From positions 57,551,945 through 57,615,944 of the forward strand of contig CM067358.1 of assembly GCA_034190875.2 (NCBI GenBank): DNA of 64,000 nt, given 5' to 3'. The stretch is from Urechis unicinctus (taxonomy: Eukaryota; Annelida; Polychaeta; Xenopneusta; Urechidae). Below are positions 27,233 to 43,540 of the stretch, one piece after another. Position numbers and translations under genes: made by a program. Each line of letters starts with the position of its first letter. The first letter of the stretch is position 1. The notes beneath the pieces are model-generated. The model did not search any database. It was not told the origin of the DNA and was given only the letters and a program-made list of their open reading frames with translations.

Positions 27233-29055
27233 TGTATGTATGTATGTTTGAACATTTGCGCAAGAAGGTTTCGGCTGAGGACCACATTTGCCAACGCAAT
27301 AAAAAAGATGAACTGAAAAATAGAACTTCTGGCCGTGTTATTATCCCATCACTCATGCCAGCGTGGTTGCATCAATTTGATCCACACATTGACTAAAGTA
27401 TAAACAATTAAGTTACTTTGGTAATTCAGAGAGCATGTGTAAGTGGCGATATAAATCCTACGGACTTCATATTGTAAAACTAGACAGCGTAGATGGCTAT
27501 TAGAGGGCACATGCTTAATACAAGAGCCTTTTCTGGAAGAATAAGGGTATTTAGGATTGAGATTGCCTATAGAAATAGGAATAGATGGTTCCTCTCAGCA
27601 AACAAATATCGTCAGCGAATCACTTAGAAATACATTGGAAAGTGCAGTCTATCATTCTGTGTTTGATTGTTGATGTTTATCAGACCGTTGGTCATATTAC
27701 ATTACTCAGCCATGGAAGTCCTCGTCATTCAAGCTTTCATGGTCAGTGAGGTTCGATCAGGTCTCATGTCCGCATCATTTGCCATTGACGGTCCCTCTAA
27801 AGGCTGGACATTATTCCGAGATCATCTGATTAATCATATACAACGTATATTTACTCAAGGAATGTCACATTGCTTATTGGCCTCTCTCTGCCTCGATTGT
27901 AATGGTTAAATTGGGGTTTAATGTCATTTTCAACAACGAGATGATATCGCGACGGTGATGGATGAAGATGATTGTGATGCTTGGAAAACTCCCCTTACGT
28001 GTTAGCGCTCACACGGCGCAAACTCGTTGTCAAGACCGGATTGCAAATCCAACGACGCTAAGACGATGGTCCAGCATCGTACTATTGAGCTACCGGGTCG
28101 GGTGCATCCCCTTTTCAAAGAATATACCGCAATTTAACGTGTTCGTCCGAGTCACGGGGAACCGCGATATAATGTAGCAGTAAATGCTCACAGATACGTT
28201 CATTGAGGGCAACATCGCTATGGGAAGCGTATGGATCCGCAAACAATATATATCATTTCTCCCTTGTTTTGCCTCTGACACTATCATTCTACTCCGGATT
28301 GATACTTTATTCAGTTCACCAAGTCGTTTCAAATTTTCGTAGCGTACATCTGTATTTTTGTCTTTTTGCTATACTTCTGAATTGCCGTGAAGGAACGATT
28401 ATCTTGGCATGTAGTTGATATCATTTGTTAATAAATTTATGAGCTTTATGGTCTAACCCAACAGCCATGTTACAATCATATAAGCCATCACAAATGGTCT
28501 TACATATTTCGTGTCACAAACAGTATTCACTTTCACAGTCTGCCATGCGTGGACGTGACCATTTGTCTATTGCACTGTGGATCCTGTACCCACTCGAACA
28601 TCACCAATGAAAGAAACAGTGAATCGATCATATTTTATAAAACTGTCGGCAGCTGATATGGTTGAGACACAATAAAACTGGGTGGAGCACGCATAATTAG
28701 CGAATACTATCCCAATCTACGACGCTAACGCGAACCACGTTTCCTTCCCCTCCCCTGCCCAGAATGTCTTTTGCAGACTAGAAGCACAGACTGGCCGGAA
28801 CGGCAAGGGTCGTTTTGGTTTAGATTGCCAACAGCAATGGGATGGGATCCCTCCTAGCAAACAACGATCTTCAACGACACAAAATATCAATGTGTGATTG
28901 TTTTTTTGCTTATCAGACCGTGGGTCAGATTTACATTATTCAGTCTCGGAATCTGTCGTCATTCATGCATTCATAGACAGTCCATTCTGATCAGACACTT
29001 TATCACTTGGCAGCCTTGTTTATCACAACCCAGAATATGTAAACTCCTGAAATGC

Positions 29056-29100
29056 GCTTTGTTACAGATATTCATCAACGATGAATATCTGTAACAAAGC
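29056..29100. repeat. Perfect 21-bp inverted repeat (hairpin), unit 3
   Basis: Identical to the unit 2 dyad, even though this unit carries many other private indels. Confidence 0.95.
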
Positions 29101-29266
29101 TTGGAAGCCGTCAGAACAATAATCACTCGGTAATTTTGCTAATGATGCGAATGTTGATTGAAAGAAGTCGTCAGTTAGTAAGCGGTGAACGTTATTAGGA
29201 CGACCATGCACAGAGAACTGCATACAATGGGAGCTAAACTTGATATTATGAGAGTAAGGTATAAAT

Positions 29267-29783
<517 letters not shown>

Positions 29784-32599
29784 GATAAATCTGCTCAGGG
29801 CACCTATTTAGCTTATAAGGGTAAGTGACAACGTATCACTCATTGTAGCATCATGGGTTCCAAATGGCACCAAGTGAGATTAGTACATATATCAACTTAA
29901 CAAGCACAAATAATCGATGTCACCCTTTCGACTGTTGCTCTCTGATCAGACAAGTGACCTTTGTATCACAAATTGTCCTGTCTGTCGTAATGTACACAAC
30001 ACTAAGCAACATTAACCTACGAAATGGCCGATGTTTTATTCTGATTGCTGTTGGGGATCAGGTTTATTATTCCCTGCAGCGACGCGAGCATTCATCTAGA
30101 CAAACCACCTCAATCATGATTATCGCAGCCACATTGGTAAGATACAGTTCGAGGTAATCAATTTTCAATGCAAAATGGTTAATGTTGTGCCAGCATAATT
30201 AAGGCTTAATTAAGGCCCTTTTCGGTGTTCAGCCAAAGAACCGTTACAGTCACACAAAATCCTGCCATGAATAGTCTACTAATTCTATTAATAACAATGT
30301 CACCGCAACATATGCGCAGCCTTTTTTCACAGTTATCTAATCTTTTGTATGGTTTGATGTTGATATTCTTCAGTTGTTGTATATGATTTAGTTTTGCTAC
30401 AGCAATTTCGCTGCAGTTTTCGTAATATGTATTTCCAATACAAAGGTTTGCTTTAATCGTTCATTTACGACTTAATGCATTCGTCTAACTGGCTTTACCC
30501 AACCAAACAAATGGCCACGATGACAGCACCAAATGCAGTAAACAGATTGCATGATATTAGCATGTAAACAGTAACGGCTGTAAACAAACAGGTATTTACA
30601 GAACAGATTAGACGATTTACGGTCACAATGCTTGGGTTGCATGTGTGGACAGCTGTATGTTAACAGCATTGGCTGACATATCAACAGGATTTCACGTGTA
30701 AGCGCGAGTTGTGTGGCACAACCGATTACACATGTAATAAAAGGACATTAAACCCTGGTTTCAGGTGATACAAGCGCGACTTGCATCTGTCACTATGTGT
30801 CAGTCGGCCAGTCGTTTTGTCACCTTTATGTTACCCGTATTCGACTCCTCTTCCATTGAAAACGTCCTTCAGAAGAGCTTAACACATTGTACACGTCAAA
30901 TAAATAATGTTTGCCGTTTTTTTCGCTCTAGAACCAACATAACTCAACTAATTTATCATCAATATACTACCACTGACAAACATCTACAGCATTTCACCAA
31001 CCATTATACGCCGGAAGCATAAGTAGCTGCTGCACTGATTGTAGAGATCGTGTCATCGTCCTGTTCGGTATGTTCACCCAATGTAGGCCGATCTTGATGA
31101 TTGACATCTGACCACTTAAACGGCCGTCATGGTCACCGAAGTATTATTTGCAGCTTCATCAAATGCATAAAATATGAGACCGGGGTGTATGGTACACTGA
31201 CTTATCTGCGTCTCACACTTTCAAGGAAATTTGTTTAGTGTATATATTGCTTGTCCACACTAGCCTAACAGTAGATTAGAATGTTTGCCTCTGTGCATAA
31301 CATAAATCATTTTTACTTTCAAAGGGAGATGCATAAGATAAACCCTAGTAGAAGTACTTCATACCACTGGACTATTAAGCCAACTCATGGAGGCGTCATG
31401 ACCGCAAATACACTTGTAACGAAATAGTAAGCGATATGCACACTTTCTTTAGAGCAAATACACCTCTTTAACCAAATTAAATGATATCTTTGCTTCTTTA
31501 TCGATATAGCAAATACGGTCTCTGCTCTCAAAACGTGCATCTGTGTTGATTTTTGGCAGTTTTCGCCGCCACCATGTACCATTGTCAATGGCTTGTCACT
31601 TTTCCAAGTTGCGAACAGCTCGGCCATTTTTAAAGACCAGAGAAGCTAGTTGCACGTTGTAGACATACTAATAGCATACGTAGATCAAAATGGATTGTTT
31701 GTATATCTGCTGCACGTTGTAGACATACTAAATTGCATAGATCAAATGGAGTGTTTTTGCATATGCATGCTGTTGGTGGTGTTACCAAATTTTTTGATCT
31801 TCCTATTGTGAGGTACTGGGCGTTAACTGATATTCTAAGGATATAATGGTTGCGTACTTAGTTCATAAATATGATTTGCTACAAGGTAAAAGGATCGATT
31901 GGGGTAGAACCAACAGGGATGAATCAAAACGCGTTGTCAATTAGCTCATTTATTCTGATATCTCGGCAAAGGCCAGGAATGACGTGGCCTGAAATTTTTG
32001 AGAGGCTGGCTGTACTTAGTCCCCTAGCCCCTTGGCTTCGGGCCCTGTTTGCATGTCATTGATATTCAATACTAGCGTCAAGGGTCTAGGCTGACAAGAC
32101 TTCTTAAACTGGACTGGGCATCCCGGATTTGGGATGCTCCAATCAAAAGCGTGTCTCTCGGTAATTTTTAAGTCTCTTATTGGTCAAAGTCACATTTCCC
32201 GAAAGAAACGGCACCATATTTGTTTTGGTACGCTCCGTTTTACACCTCTTTTCATATGAAATGAAGTATTTGCTGTTGCATAACCATGGAAATGACTCCA
32301 ATGGAAACCCTCGAATACGCGCAAATAGTCGCATGGCGTGGTATAGAAAGACGAAGATTAAAGAACGTGTCTAACGAATATTCGGACGCGCCAGTTTTAG
32401 ACCTTGTCTTTTATAGACTCTAGGGCTAGAAGTGAAGCGGAACTCCAGGAGTATAAGCAGCAGACTAGGCTGTACAACATGAACCGCTCATCAGAGCAAT
32501 TAACCCTAGAATGACGTCATGTTAGAGCACTGCGACCGTCAGAATAATGTCATTTAATGAACCGTCAGATTCATAAGTATGACAATGGAGCACATATAT

Positions 32600-32621
32600 A
32601 CACACACACACACACAGTATG

Positions 32622-32720
<99 letters not shown>

Positions 32721-32735
32721 TATATATATCTGTAT
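32600..32735. repeat. (CA)n/(TA)n tract 3, unit 3
   Basis: A shorter CA run than in other units, followed by an extra gtatgacatacat before the TA repeats. Confidence 0.95.
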
Positions 32736-34548
32736 GTATGTTTGAACATTTGCGCAAGAAGGTTTCGGCTGAGGACCACATTTGCCAACGCAATAAAAAA
32801 GATGAACTGAAAAATAGAACTTCTGGCCGTGTTATTATCCTATCACTCATGTCAGCGTGGTTGCATCAATTTGATCCACACATTGACTAAAGTATAAACA
32901 ATTAAGTTACTTTGGTAATTCAGAGAGCATGTGTAAGTGGCGATATAAATCCTACGGACTTCATATTGTAAAACTAGACAGCGTAGATGGCTATTAGAGG
33001 GCACATGCTTAATACAAGAGCCTTTTCTGGAAGAATAAGGGTATTTAGGATTGAGATTGCCTATAGAAATAGGAATAGATGGTTCCTCTCAGCAAACAAA
33101 TATCGTCAGCGAATCACTTAGAAATACATTGGAAAGTGCAGTCTATCATTCTGTGTTTGATTGTTGATGTTTATCAGACCGTTGGTCATATTACATTACT
33201 CAGCCATGGAAGTCCTCGTCATTCAAGCTTTCATGGTCAGTGAGGTTCGATCAGGTCTCATGTCCGCATCATTTGCCATTGACGGTCCCTCTAAAGGCTG
33301 GACATTATTCCGAGATCATCTGATTAATCATATACAACGTATATTTACTCAAGGAATGTCACATTGCTTATTGGCCTCTCTCTGCCTCGATTGTAATGGT
33401 TAAATTGGGGTTTAATGTCATTTTCAACAACGAGATGATATCGCGACGGTGATGGATGAAGATGATTGTGATGCTTGGAAAACTCCCCTTACGTGTTAGC
33501 GCTCACACGGCGCAAACTCGTTGTCAAGACCGGATTGCAAATCCAACGACGCTAAGACGATGGTCCAGCATCGTACTATTGAGCTACCGGGTCGGGTGCA
33601 TCCCCTTTTCAAAGAATATACCGCAATTTAACGTGTTCGTCCGAGTCACGGGGAACCGCGATATAATGTAGCAGTAAATGCTCACAGATACGTTCATTGA
33701 GGGCAACATCGCTATGGGAAGCGTATGGATCCGCAAACAATATATATCATTTTCTCCCTTGTTTTGCCTCTGACACTATCATTACTACTCCGGATTGATA
33801 CTTTATTCAGTTCACCAAGTCGTTTCAAATTTTCGTAGCGTACATCTGTATTTTGTCTTTTTGCTATACTTCTGAATTGCCGTGAAGGAACGATTATCTT
33901 GGCATGTAGTTGATATCATTTGTTAATAAATTTATGAGCTTTATGGTCTAACCCAACAGCCATGTTACAATCATATAAGCCATCACAAATGGTCTTACAT
34001 ATTTCGTGTCACAAACAGTATTCACTTTCACAGTCTGCCATGCGTGGACGTGACCATTTGTCTATTGCACTGTGGATCCTGTACCCACTCGAACATCACC
34101 AATGAAAGAAACAGTGAATCGATCATATTTTATAAAACTGTCGGCAGCTGATATGGTTGAGACACAATAAAACTGGGTGGAGCACGCATAATTAGCGAAT
34201 ACTATCCCAATCTACGACGCTAACGCGAACCACGTTTCCTTCCCCTCCCCTGCCCAGAATGTCTTTTGCAGACTAGAAGCACAGACTGGCCGGAACGGCA
34301 AGGGTCGTTTTGGTTTAGATTGCCAACAGCAATGGGATGGGATCCCTCCTAGCAAACAACGATCTTCAACGACACAAAATATCAATGTGTGATTGTTTTT
34401 GCTTATCAGACCGTGGGTCAGATTTACATTATTCAGTCTCGGAATCTGTCGTCATTCATGCATTCATAGACAGTCCATTCTGATCAGACACTTTATCACT
34501 TGGCAGCCTTGTTTTTCACAACCCAGAATATGTAAACTCCTGAAATGC

Positions 34549-34593
34549 GCTTTGTTACAGATATTCATCAACGATGAATATCTGTAACAAAGC
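34549..34593. repeat. Perfect 21-bp inverted repeat (hairpin), unit 4
   Basis: Identical to the unit 2 dyad. Confidence 0.95.
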
Positions 34594-34753
34594 TTGGAAG
34601 CCGTCAGAACAATAATCACTCGGTAATTTTGCTAATGATGCGAATGTTGATTGAAAGATCGTCAGTTAGTAAGCGGTGAACGTTATTAGGACGACCATGC
34701 ACAGAGAACTGCATACAATGGGAGCTAAACTTGATATTATGAGAGTAAGGTAT

Positions 34754-35282
<529 letters not shown>

Positions 35283-38009
35283 GATAAATCTGCTCAGGGC
35301 ACCTATTTAGCTTATAAGGGTAAGTGACAAAACGTATCACTCATTGTAGCATCATGGGTTCCAAATGGCACCAAGTGAGATTAGTACATATATCAACTTA
35401 ACAAGCACAAATAATCGATGTCACCCTTTCGACTGTTGCTCTCTGATCAGACAAGTGACCTTTGTATCACAAATTGTCCTGTCTGTCGTAATGTACACAA
35501 CACTAAGCAACATTAACCTACGAAATGGCCGATGTTTTATTCTGATTGCTGTTGGGGATCAGGTTTATTATTCCCTGCAGCGACGAGAGCATTCATCTAG
35601 ACAAACCACCTCAATCATGATTATCGCAGCCACATTGGTAAGATACAGTTCGAGGTAATCAATTTTCAATGCAAAATGGTTAATGTTGTGCCAGCATAAT
35701 TAAGGCTTAATTAAGGCCCTTTTCGGTGTTCAGCCAAAGAACCGTTACAGTTCACCAAATCCTGCCATGAATAGTCTACTAATTCTATTAATAACAATGT
35801 CACCGCAACATATGCGCAGCCTTTTTTCACAGTTATCTAATCTTTTGTATGGTTTGATGTTGATATTCTTCAGTTGTTGTATATGATTTAGTTTGCTACA
35901 GCAATTTCGCTGCAGTTTTCGTAATATGTATTTCCAATACAAAGGTTTGCTTTAATCGTTCATTTACGACTTAATGCATTCGTCTAACTGGCTTTACCCA
36001 ACCAAACAAATGGCCACGATGACAGCACCAAATGCAGTAAACAGATTGCATGATATTAGCATGTAAACAGTAACGGCTGTAAACAAACAGGTATTTACAG
36101 AACAGATTAGACGATTTACGGTCACAATGCTTGGGTTGCATGTGTGGACAGCTGTATGTTAACAGCATTGGCTGACATATCAACAGGATTTCACGTGTAA
36201 GCGCGAGTTGTGTGGGCACAACCGATTACACATGTAATAAAAGGACATTAAACCCTGGTTTCAGGTGATACAAGCGCGACCTGCATCTGTCACTATGTGT
36301 CAGTCGGCCAGTCGTTTTGTCACCTTTATGTTACCGTATTCGACTCCTCTTCCATTGAAAACGTCTTCAGAAGAGCTTAACACATTGTACACGTCAAATA
36401 AATAATGTTTGCCGTTTTCGCTCTAGAACCAACATAACTCAACTAATTTATCATCAAATACTACCACTGACAAACATCTACAGCATTTCACCAACCATTA
36501 TACGCCGGAAGCATAAGTACTGCTGCACTGATTGTAGAGATCGTGTCATCGTCCTGTTCGGTATGTTCACCCAATGTAGGCCGATCTTGATGATTGACAT
36601 CTGACCACTTAAACGGCCGTCATGGTCACCGAAGTATTATTTGCAGCTTCATCAAATGCATAAAATATGAGACCGGGGTGTATGGTACACTGACTTATCT
36701 GCGTCTCACACTTTCAAGGAAATTTGTTTAGTGTATATTTGCTTGTCACACTAGCCTAACAGTAGATTAAAATGTTTGCCTCTGTGCACAACATAAATCA
36801 TTTTTACTTTCAAAAGGGAGATGCATAAGATAAACCACAGTAGAAGTACTTCATACCACTGGACTATTAAGCCAACTCATGGAGGCGTCATGACCGCAAA
36901 TACACTTGTAACGAAATAGTAAGCGATATGCACACTTTCTTTAGAGCAAATACACCTCTTTAACCAAATTAAATGATATCTTTGCTTCTTTATCGATAGC
37001 AAATACGGTCTCTGCTCTCAAAACGTGCATCATCTGTGTTGATTTTTTGGCAGTTTTCGCCGCCGCCACCATGTACCATTGTCAATGGCTTGTCACCTTT
37101 TCCAAGTTGCGAACAGCTCGGCCATTTTAAAGACCAGAGAAGCTAGTTGCACGTTGTAGACATACTAATAGCATAGATCAAATGGAGTGTTTTTGCATAT
37201 GCATGCTGTTGGTGGGTGTGACCAAATTTTTGATCTTCCTATTGTGAGGTACTGGGCGTTAACTGATATTCTAAGGATATAATGGTTGCGTACTTAGTTC
37301 ATAAATATGATTTGCTACAAGGTAAAAGGATCGATTGGGGTAGAACCAACAGGGATGAATCAAAACGCGTTGTCAATTAGCTCAATTTATTCTGATATCT
37401 CGGCAAAGGCCAGGAATGACGTGGCCTGAAATTTTTGAGAGGCTGGCTGTACTTAGTCCCCTAGCCCCTTGGCTTCGGGCCCTGTTTGCATGTCAATGAT
37501 ATTCAATACTAGCGTCAAGGGTCTAGGCTGACAAGACTTCTTAAACTGGACTGGCATCCCGGATTTGGGATGCTCCAATCAAAAGCCGTGTCTCTCGGTA
37601 ATTTTAAGTCTCTTATTGGTCAAAGTCACATTTCCCGAAGAAACGGCACCATATTTGTTTTGGTACGCTCCGTTTTACACCTCTTTTCATATGAAATGAA
37701 GTATTTGCTGTTGCATAACCATGGAAATGACTCCAATGGAAACCCTCGAATACGCGCAATAGTCGCATGGCGTGGTATAGAAAGACGAAGATAAAGAACG
37801 TGTCTAACGAATATTCGGACGCGCCAGTTTTAGACCTTGTCTTGTTATAGACTCTAGGGCTAGAAGTGAAGCGGAACTCCAGGAGTATAAGCAGCAGACT
37901 AGGCTGTACAACATGAACCGCTCATCAGAGCAATTAACCCTAGAATGACGTCATGTTAGAGCACTGCGACCGTCAGAATTCATTAAGTATGACAATGGAG
38001 CACATATAT

Positions 38010-38146
<137 letters not shown>

Positions 38147-39964
38147 TGTATGTATGTTTGAACATTTGCGCAAGAAGGTTTCGGCTGAGGACCACATTTG
38201 CCAACGCAATAAAAAAGATGAACTGAAAAATAGAACTTCTGGCCGTGTTATTATCCTATCACTCATGTCAGCGTGGTTGCATCAATTTGATCCACACATT
38301 GACTAAAGTATAAACAATTAAGTTACTTTGGTAATTCAGAGAGCATGTGTAAGTGGCGATATAAATCCTACGGACTTCATATTGTAAAACTAGACAGCGT
38401 AGATGGCTATTAGAGGGCACATGCTTAATACAAGAGCCTTTTCTGGAAGAATAAGGGTATTTAGGATTGAGATTGCCTATAGAAAATAGGAATAGATGGT
38501 TCCTCTCAGCAAACAAATATCGTCAGCGAATCACTTAGAAATACATTGGAAAGTGCAGTCTATCATTCTGTGTTTGATTGTTGATGTTTATCAGACCGTT
38601 GGTCATATTACATTACTCAGCCATGGAAGTCCTCGTCATTCAAGCTTTCATGGTCAGTGAGGTTCGATCAGGTCTCATGTCCGCATCATTTGCCATTGAC
38701 GGTCCCTCTAAAGGCTGGACATTATTCCGAGATCATCTGATTAATCATATACAACGTATATTTACTCAAGGAATGTCACATTGCTTATTGGCCTCTCTCT
38801 GCCTCGATTGTAATGGTTAAATTGGGGTTTAATGTCATTTTCAACAACGAGATGATATCGCGACGGTGATGGATGAAGATGATTGTGATGCTTGGAAAAC
38901 TCCCCTTACGTGTTAGCGCTCACACGGCGCAAACTCGTTGTCAAAGACCGGATTGCAAATCCAACGACGCTAAGACGATGGTCCAGCATCGTACTATTGA
39001 GCTACCGGGTCGGGTGCATCCCCTTTTCAAAGAATATACCGCAATTTAACGTGTTCGTCCGAGTCACGGGGAACCGCGATATAATGTAGCAGTAAATGCT
39101 CACAGATACGTTCATTGAGGGCAACATCGCTATGGGAAGCGTATGGATCCGCAAACAATATATATCATTTCTCCCTTGTTTTGCCTCTGACACTATCATT
39201 CTACTCCGGATTGATACTTTATTCAGTTCACCAAGTCGTTTCAAATTTTCGTAGCGTACATCTGTATTTTGTCTTTTTGCTATACTTCTGAATTGCCGTG
39301 AAGGAACGATTATCTTGGCATGTAGTTGATATCATTTGTTAATAAATTTATGAGCTTTATGGTCTAACCCAACAGCCATGTTACAATCATATAAGCCATC
39401 ACAAATGGTCTTACATATTTCGTGTCACAAACAGTATTCACTTTCACAGTCTGCCATGCGTGGACGTGACCATTTGTCTATTGCACTGTGGATCCTGTAC
39501 CCACTCGAACATCACCAATGAAAGAAACAGTGAATCGATCATATTTTATAAAACTGTCGGCAGCTGATATGGTTGAGACACAATAAAACTGGGTGGAGCA
39601 CGCATAATTAGCGAATACTATCCCAATCTACGACGCTAACGCGAACCACGTTTCCTTCCCCTCCCCTGCCCAGAATGTCTTTTGCAGACTAGAAGCACAG
39701 ACTGGCCGGAACGGCAAGGGTCGTTTTGGTTTAGATTGCCAACAGCAATGGGATGGGATCCCTCCTAGCAAACAACGATCTTCAACGACACAAAATATCA
39801 ATGTGTGATTGTTTTTGCTTATCAGACCGTGGGTCAGATTTACATTATTCAGTCTCGGAATCTGTCGTCATTCATGCATTCATAGACAGTCCATTCTGAT
39901 CAGACACTTTATCACTTGGCAGCCTTGTTTATCACAACCCAGAATATGTAAACTCCTGAAATGC

Positions 39965-40009
39965 GCTTTGTTACAGATATTCATCAACGATGAATATCTG
40001 TAACAAAGC
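39965..40009. repeat. Perfect 21-bp inverted repeat (hairpin), unit 5
   Basis: Identical to the unit 2 dyad. Confidence 0.95.
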
Positions 40010-40171
40010 TTGGAAGCCGTCAGAACAATAATCACTCGGTAATTTTGCTAATGATGCGAATGTTGATTGAAAGAAGTCGTCAGTTAGTAAGCGGTGAACG
40101 TTATTAGGACGACCATGCACAGAGAACTGCATACAATGGGAGCTAAACTGATATTATGAGAGTAAGGTATA

Positions 40172-40214
40172 AATATACATATATATATATATATAATACT
40201 ATATATAGATATAT

Positions 40215-40251
<37 letters not shown>

Positions 40252-40332
40252 TAGAGATATGTATATATCTTATATTATATCTATATATATATAGATATAT
40301 ATATATATATATATATATGCATAGATATATAT

Positions 40333-40371
<39 letters not shown>

Positions 40372-40373
40372 TA

Positions 40374-40430
<57 letters not shown>

Positions 40431-40578
40431 ATAAATCTGATAAATCTGCTCAGGGTACCTATTAGGCTTATAAGGGTAAGTGACAACGTATCAGTCATGT
40501 GTAGCATCATGGGGTCCAAATGGCATCACGTTAGGCTCAGATTACAATGGGAGCTTTACTTGATATTATGAGAGTAAG

Positions 40579-40667
<89 letters not shown>
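40172..40667. repeat. Paired (TA)n tracts with spacer, unit 5
   Basis: Tracts at about 40172-40427 and 40579-40667. Tract 1 is the most interrupted of the set (many tata-g-atata steps), and its junction has a duplicated gataaatct. Confidence 0.95.
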
Positions 40668-40673
<6 letters not shown>

Positions 40674-43394
40674 GATAAATCTGCTCAGGGCACCTATTTA
40701 GCTTATAAGGGTAAGTGACAACGTATCACTCATTGTAGCATCATGGGTTCCAAATGGCACCAAGTGAGATTAGTACATATATCAACTTAACAAGCACAAA
40801 TAATCGATGTCACCCTTTCGACTGTTGCTCTCTGATCAGACAAGTGACCTTTGTATCACAAATTGTCCTGTCTGTCGTAATGTACACAACACTAAGCAAC
40901 ATTAACCTACGAAATGGCCGATGTTTTATTCTGATTGCTGTTGGGGATCAGGTTTATTATTCCCTGCAGCGACGAGAGCATTCATCTAGACAAACCACCT
41001 CAATCATGATTATCGCAGCCACATTGGTAAGATACAGTTCGAGGTAATCAATTTTCAATGCAAAATGGTTAATGTTGTGCCAGCATAATTAAGGCTTAAT
41101 TAAGGCCCTTTTCGGTGTTCAGCCAAAGAACCGTTACAGTTCACCAAATCCTGCCATGAATAGTCTACTAATTCTATTAATAACAATGTCACCACCGCAA
41201 CATATGCGCAGCCTTTTTTCACAGTTATCTAATCTTTTGTATGGTTTGATGTTGATATTCTTCAGTTGTTGTATATGATTTAGTTTGCTACAGCAATTTC
41301 GCTGCAGTTTTCGTAATATGTATTTCCAATACAAAGGTTTGCTTTAATCGTTCATTTACGACTTAATGCATTCGTCTAACTGGCTTTACCCAACCAAACA
41401 AATGGCCACGATGACAGCACCAAATGCAGTAAACAGATTGCATGATATTAGCATGTAAACAGTAACGGCTGTAAACAAACAGGTATTTACAGAACAGATT
41501 AGACGATTTACGGTCACAATGCTTGGGTTGCATGTGTGGACAGCTGTATGTTAACAGCATTGGCTGACATATCAACAGGATTTCACGTGTAAGCGCGAGT
41601 TGTGTGGCACAACCGATTACACATGTAATAAAAGGACATTAAACCCTGGTTTCAGGTGATACAAGCGCGACCTGCATCTGTCACTATGTGTCAGTCGGCC
41701 AGTCGTTTTGTCACCTTTATGTTACCGTATTCGACTCCTCTTCCATTGAAAACGTCTTCAGAAGAGCTTAACACATTGTACACGTCAAATAAATAATGTT
41801 TGCCGTTTTCGCTCTAGAACCAACATAACTCAACTAATTTATCATCAAATACTACCACTGACAAGCATCTACAGCATTTCACCAACCATTATACGCCGGA
41901 AGCATAAGTAGCTGCTGCACTGATTGTAGAGATCGTGTCATCGTCCTGTTCGGTATGTTCACCCAATGTAGGTCGATCTTGATGATTGACATCTGACCAC
42001 TTAAACGGCCGTCATGGTCACCGAAGTATTACTTGCAGCTTCATCAAATTCATGAAATATGAGACCGGGGTGTATGGTACACTGACTTATCTGCGTCTCA
42101 CACTTTCAAGGAAATTTGTTTAGTGTATATTTGCTTGTCACACTAGCCTAACAGTAGATTAGAATGTTTGCCTCTGTGCATAACATAAATCATTTTTACT
42201 TTCAAAAGGGAGATGCATAAGATAAACCCTAGTAGAAGTACTTCATACCACTGGACTATTAAGCCAACTCATGGAGGCGTCATGACCGCAAATACACTTG
42301 TAACGAAATAGTAAGCGATATGCACACTTTCTTTAGAGCAAATACACCTCTTTAACCAAATTAAATGATATCTTTGCTTCTTTATCGATAGCAAATACGG
42401 TCTCTGCTCTCAAAACGTGCATCTGTGTTGATTTTTGGCAGTTTTCGCCGCCACCATGTACCATTGTCAATGGCTTGTCACCTTTTCCAAGTTGCGAACA
42501 GCTCGGCCATTTTAAAGACCAGAGAAGCTAGTTGCACGTTGTAGACATACTAATAGCATAGATCAAATGGAGTGTTTTGCATATGCATGCTGTTGGTGGT
42601 GTGTGACCAAATTTTTGATCTTCCTATTGTGAGGTACTGGGCGTTAACTGATATTCTAAGGATATAATGGTTGCGTACTTAGTTCATAAATATGATTTGC
42701 TACAGGGTAAAAGGATCGATTGGGGTAGAACCAACAGGGATGAATCAAAACGCGTTGTCAATTAGCTCAATTTATTCTGATATCTCGGCAAAGGCCAGGA
42801 ATGACGTGGCCTGAAATTTTTGAGAGGCTGGCTGTACTTAGTCCCCTAGCCCCTCGGCTTCGGGCCCTGTTTGCATGTCATTGATATTCAATACTAGCGT
42901 CAAGGGTCTAGGCTGACAAAACTTCTTAAACTGGACTGGCATCCCGGATTTGGGATGCTCCAATCAAAAGCCGTGTCTCTCGGTAATTTTAAGTCTCTTA
43001 TTGGTCAAAGTCACATTTCCCGAAGAAACGGCACCATATTTGTTTTGGTACGCTCCGTTTTACACCTCTTTTCATATGAAATGAAGTATTTGCTGTTGCA
43101 TAACCATGGAAATGACTCCAATGGAAACCCTCGAATACGCGCAATAGTCGCATGGCGTGGTATAGAAAGATGAAGATTAAAGAACGTGTCTAACGAATAT
43201 TCGGACGCGCCAGTTTTAGACCTTGTCTTGTTATAGAGTCTAGGGCTAGAAGTGAAGCGGAACCCCAGGAGTATAAGCAGCAGACTAGGCTGTACTCAAC
43301 ATGAACCGCTCATCAGAGCAATTAACCCTAGAATGACGTCATGTTAGAGCACTGCGACCGTCAGAATTCATTAAGTATGACAATGGAGCACATA

Positions 43395-43413
43395 TATACA
43401 CACACACAACACA

Positions 43414-43500
<87 letters not shown>

Positions 43501-43540
43501 ATATATATGTATATATATATATTTATATATATCTGTATGT
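43395..43540. repeat. (CA)n/(TA)n tract 3, unit 5
   Basis: The CA run is broken by caacac; the TA repeats end with an interrupted tatctatatatatg segment. Confidence 0.95.
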
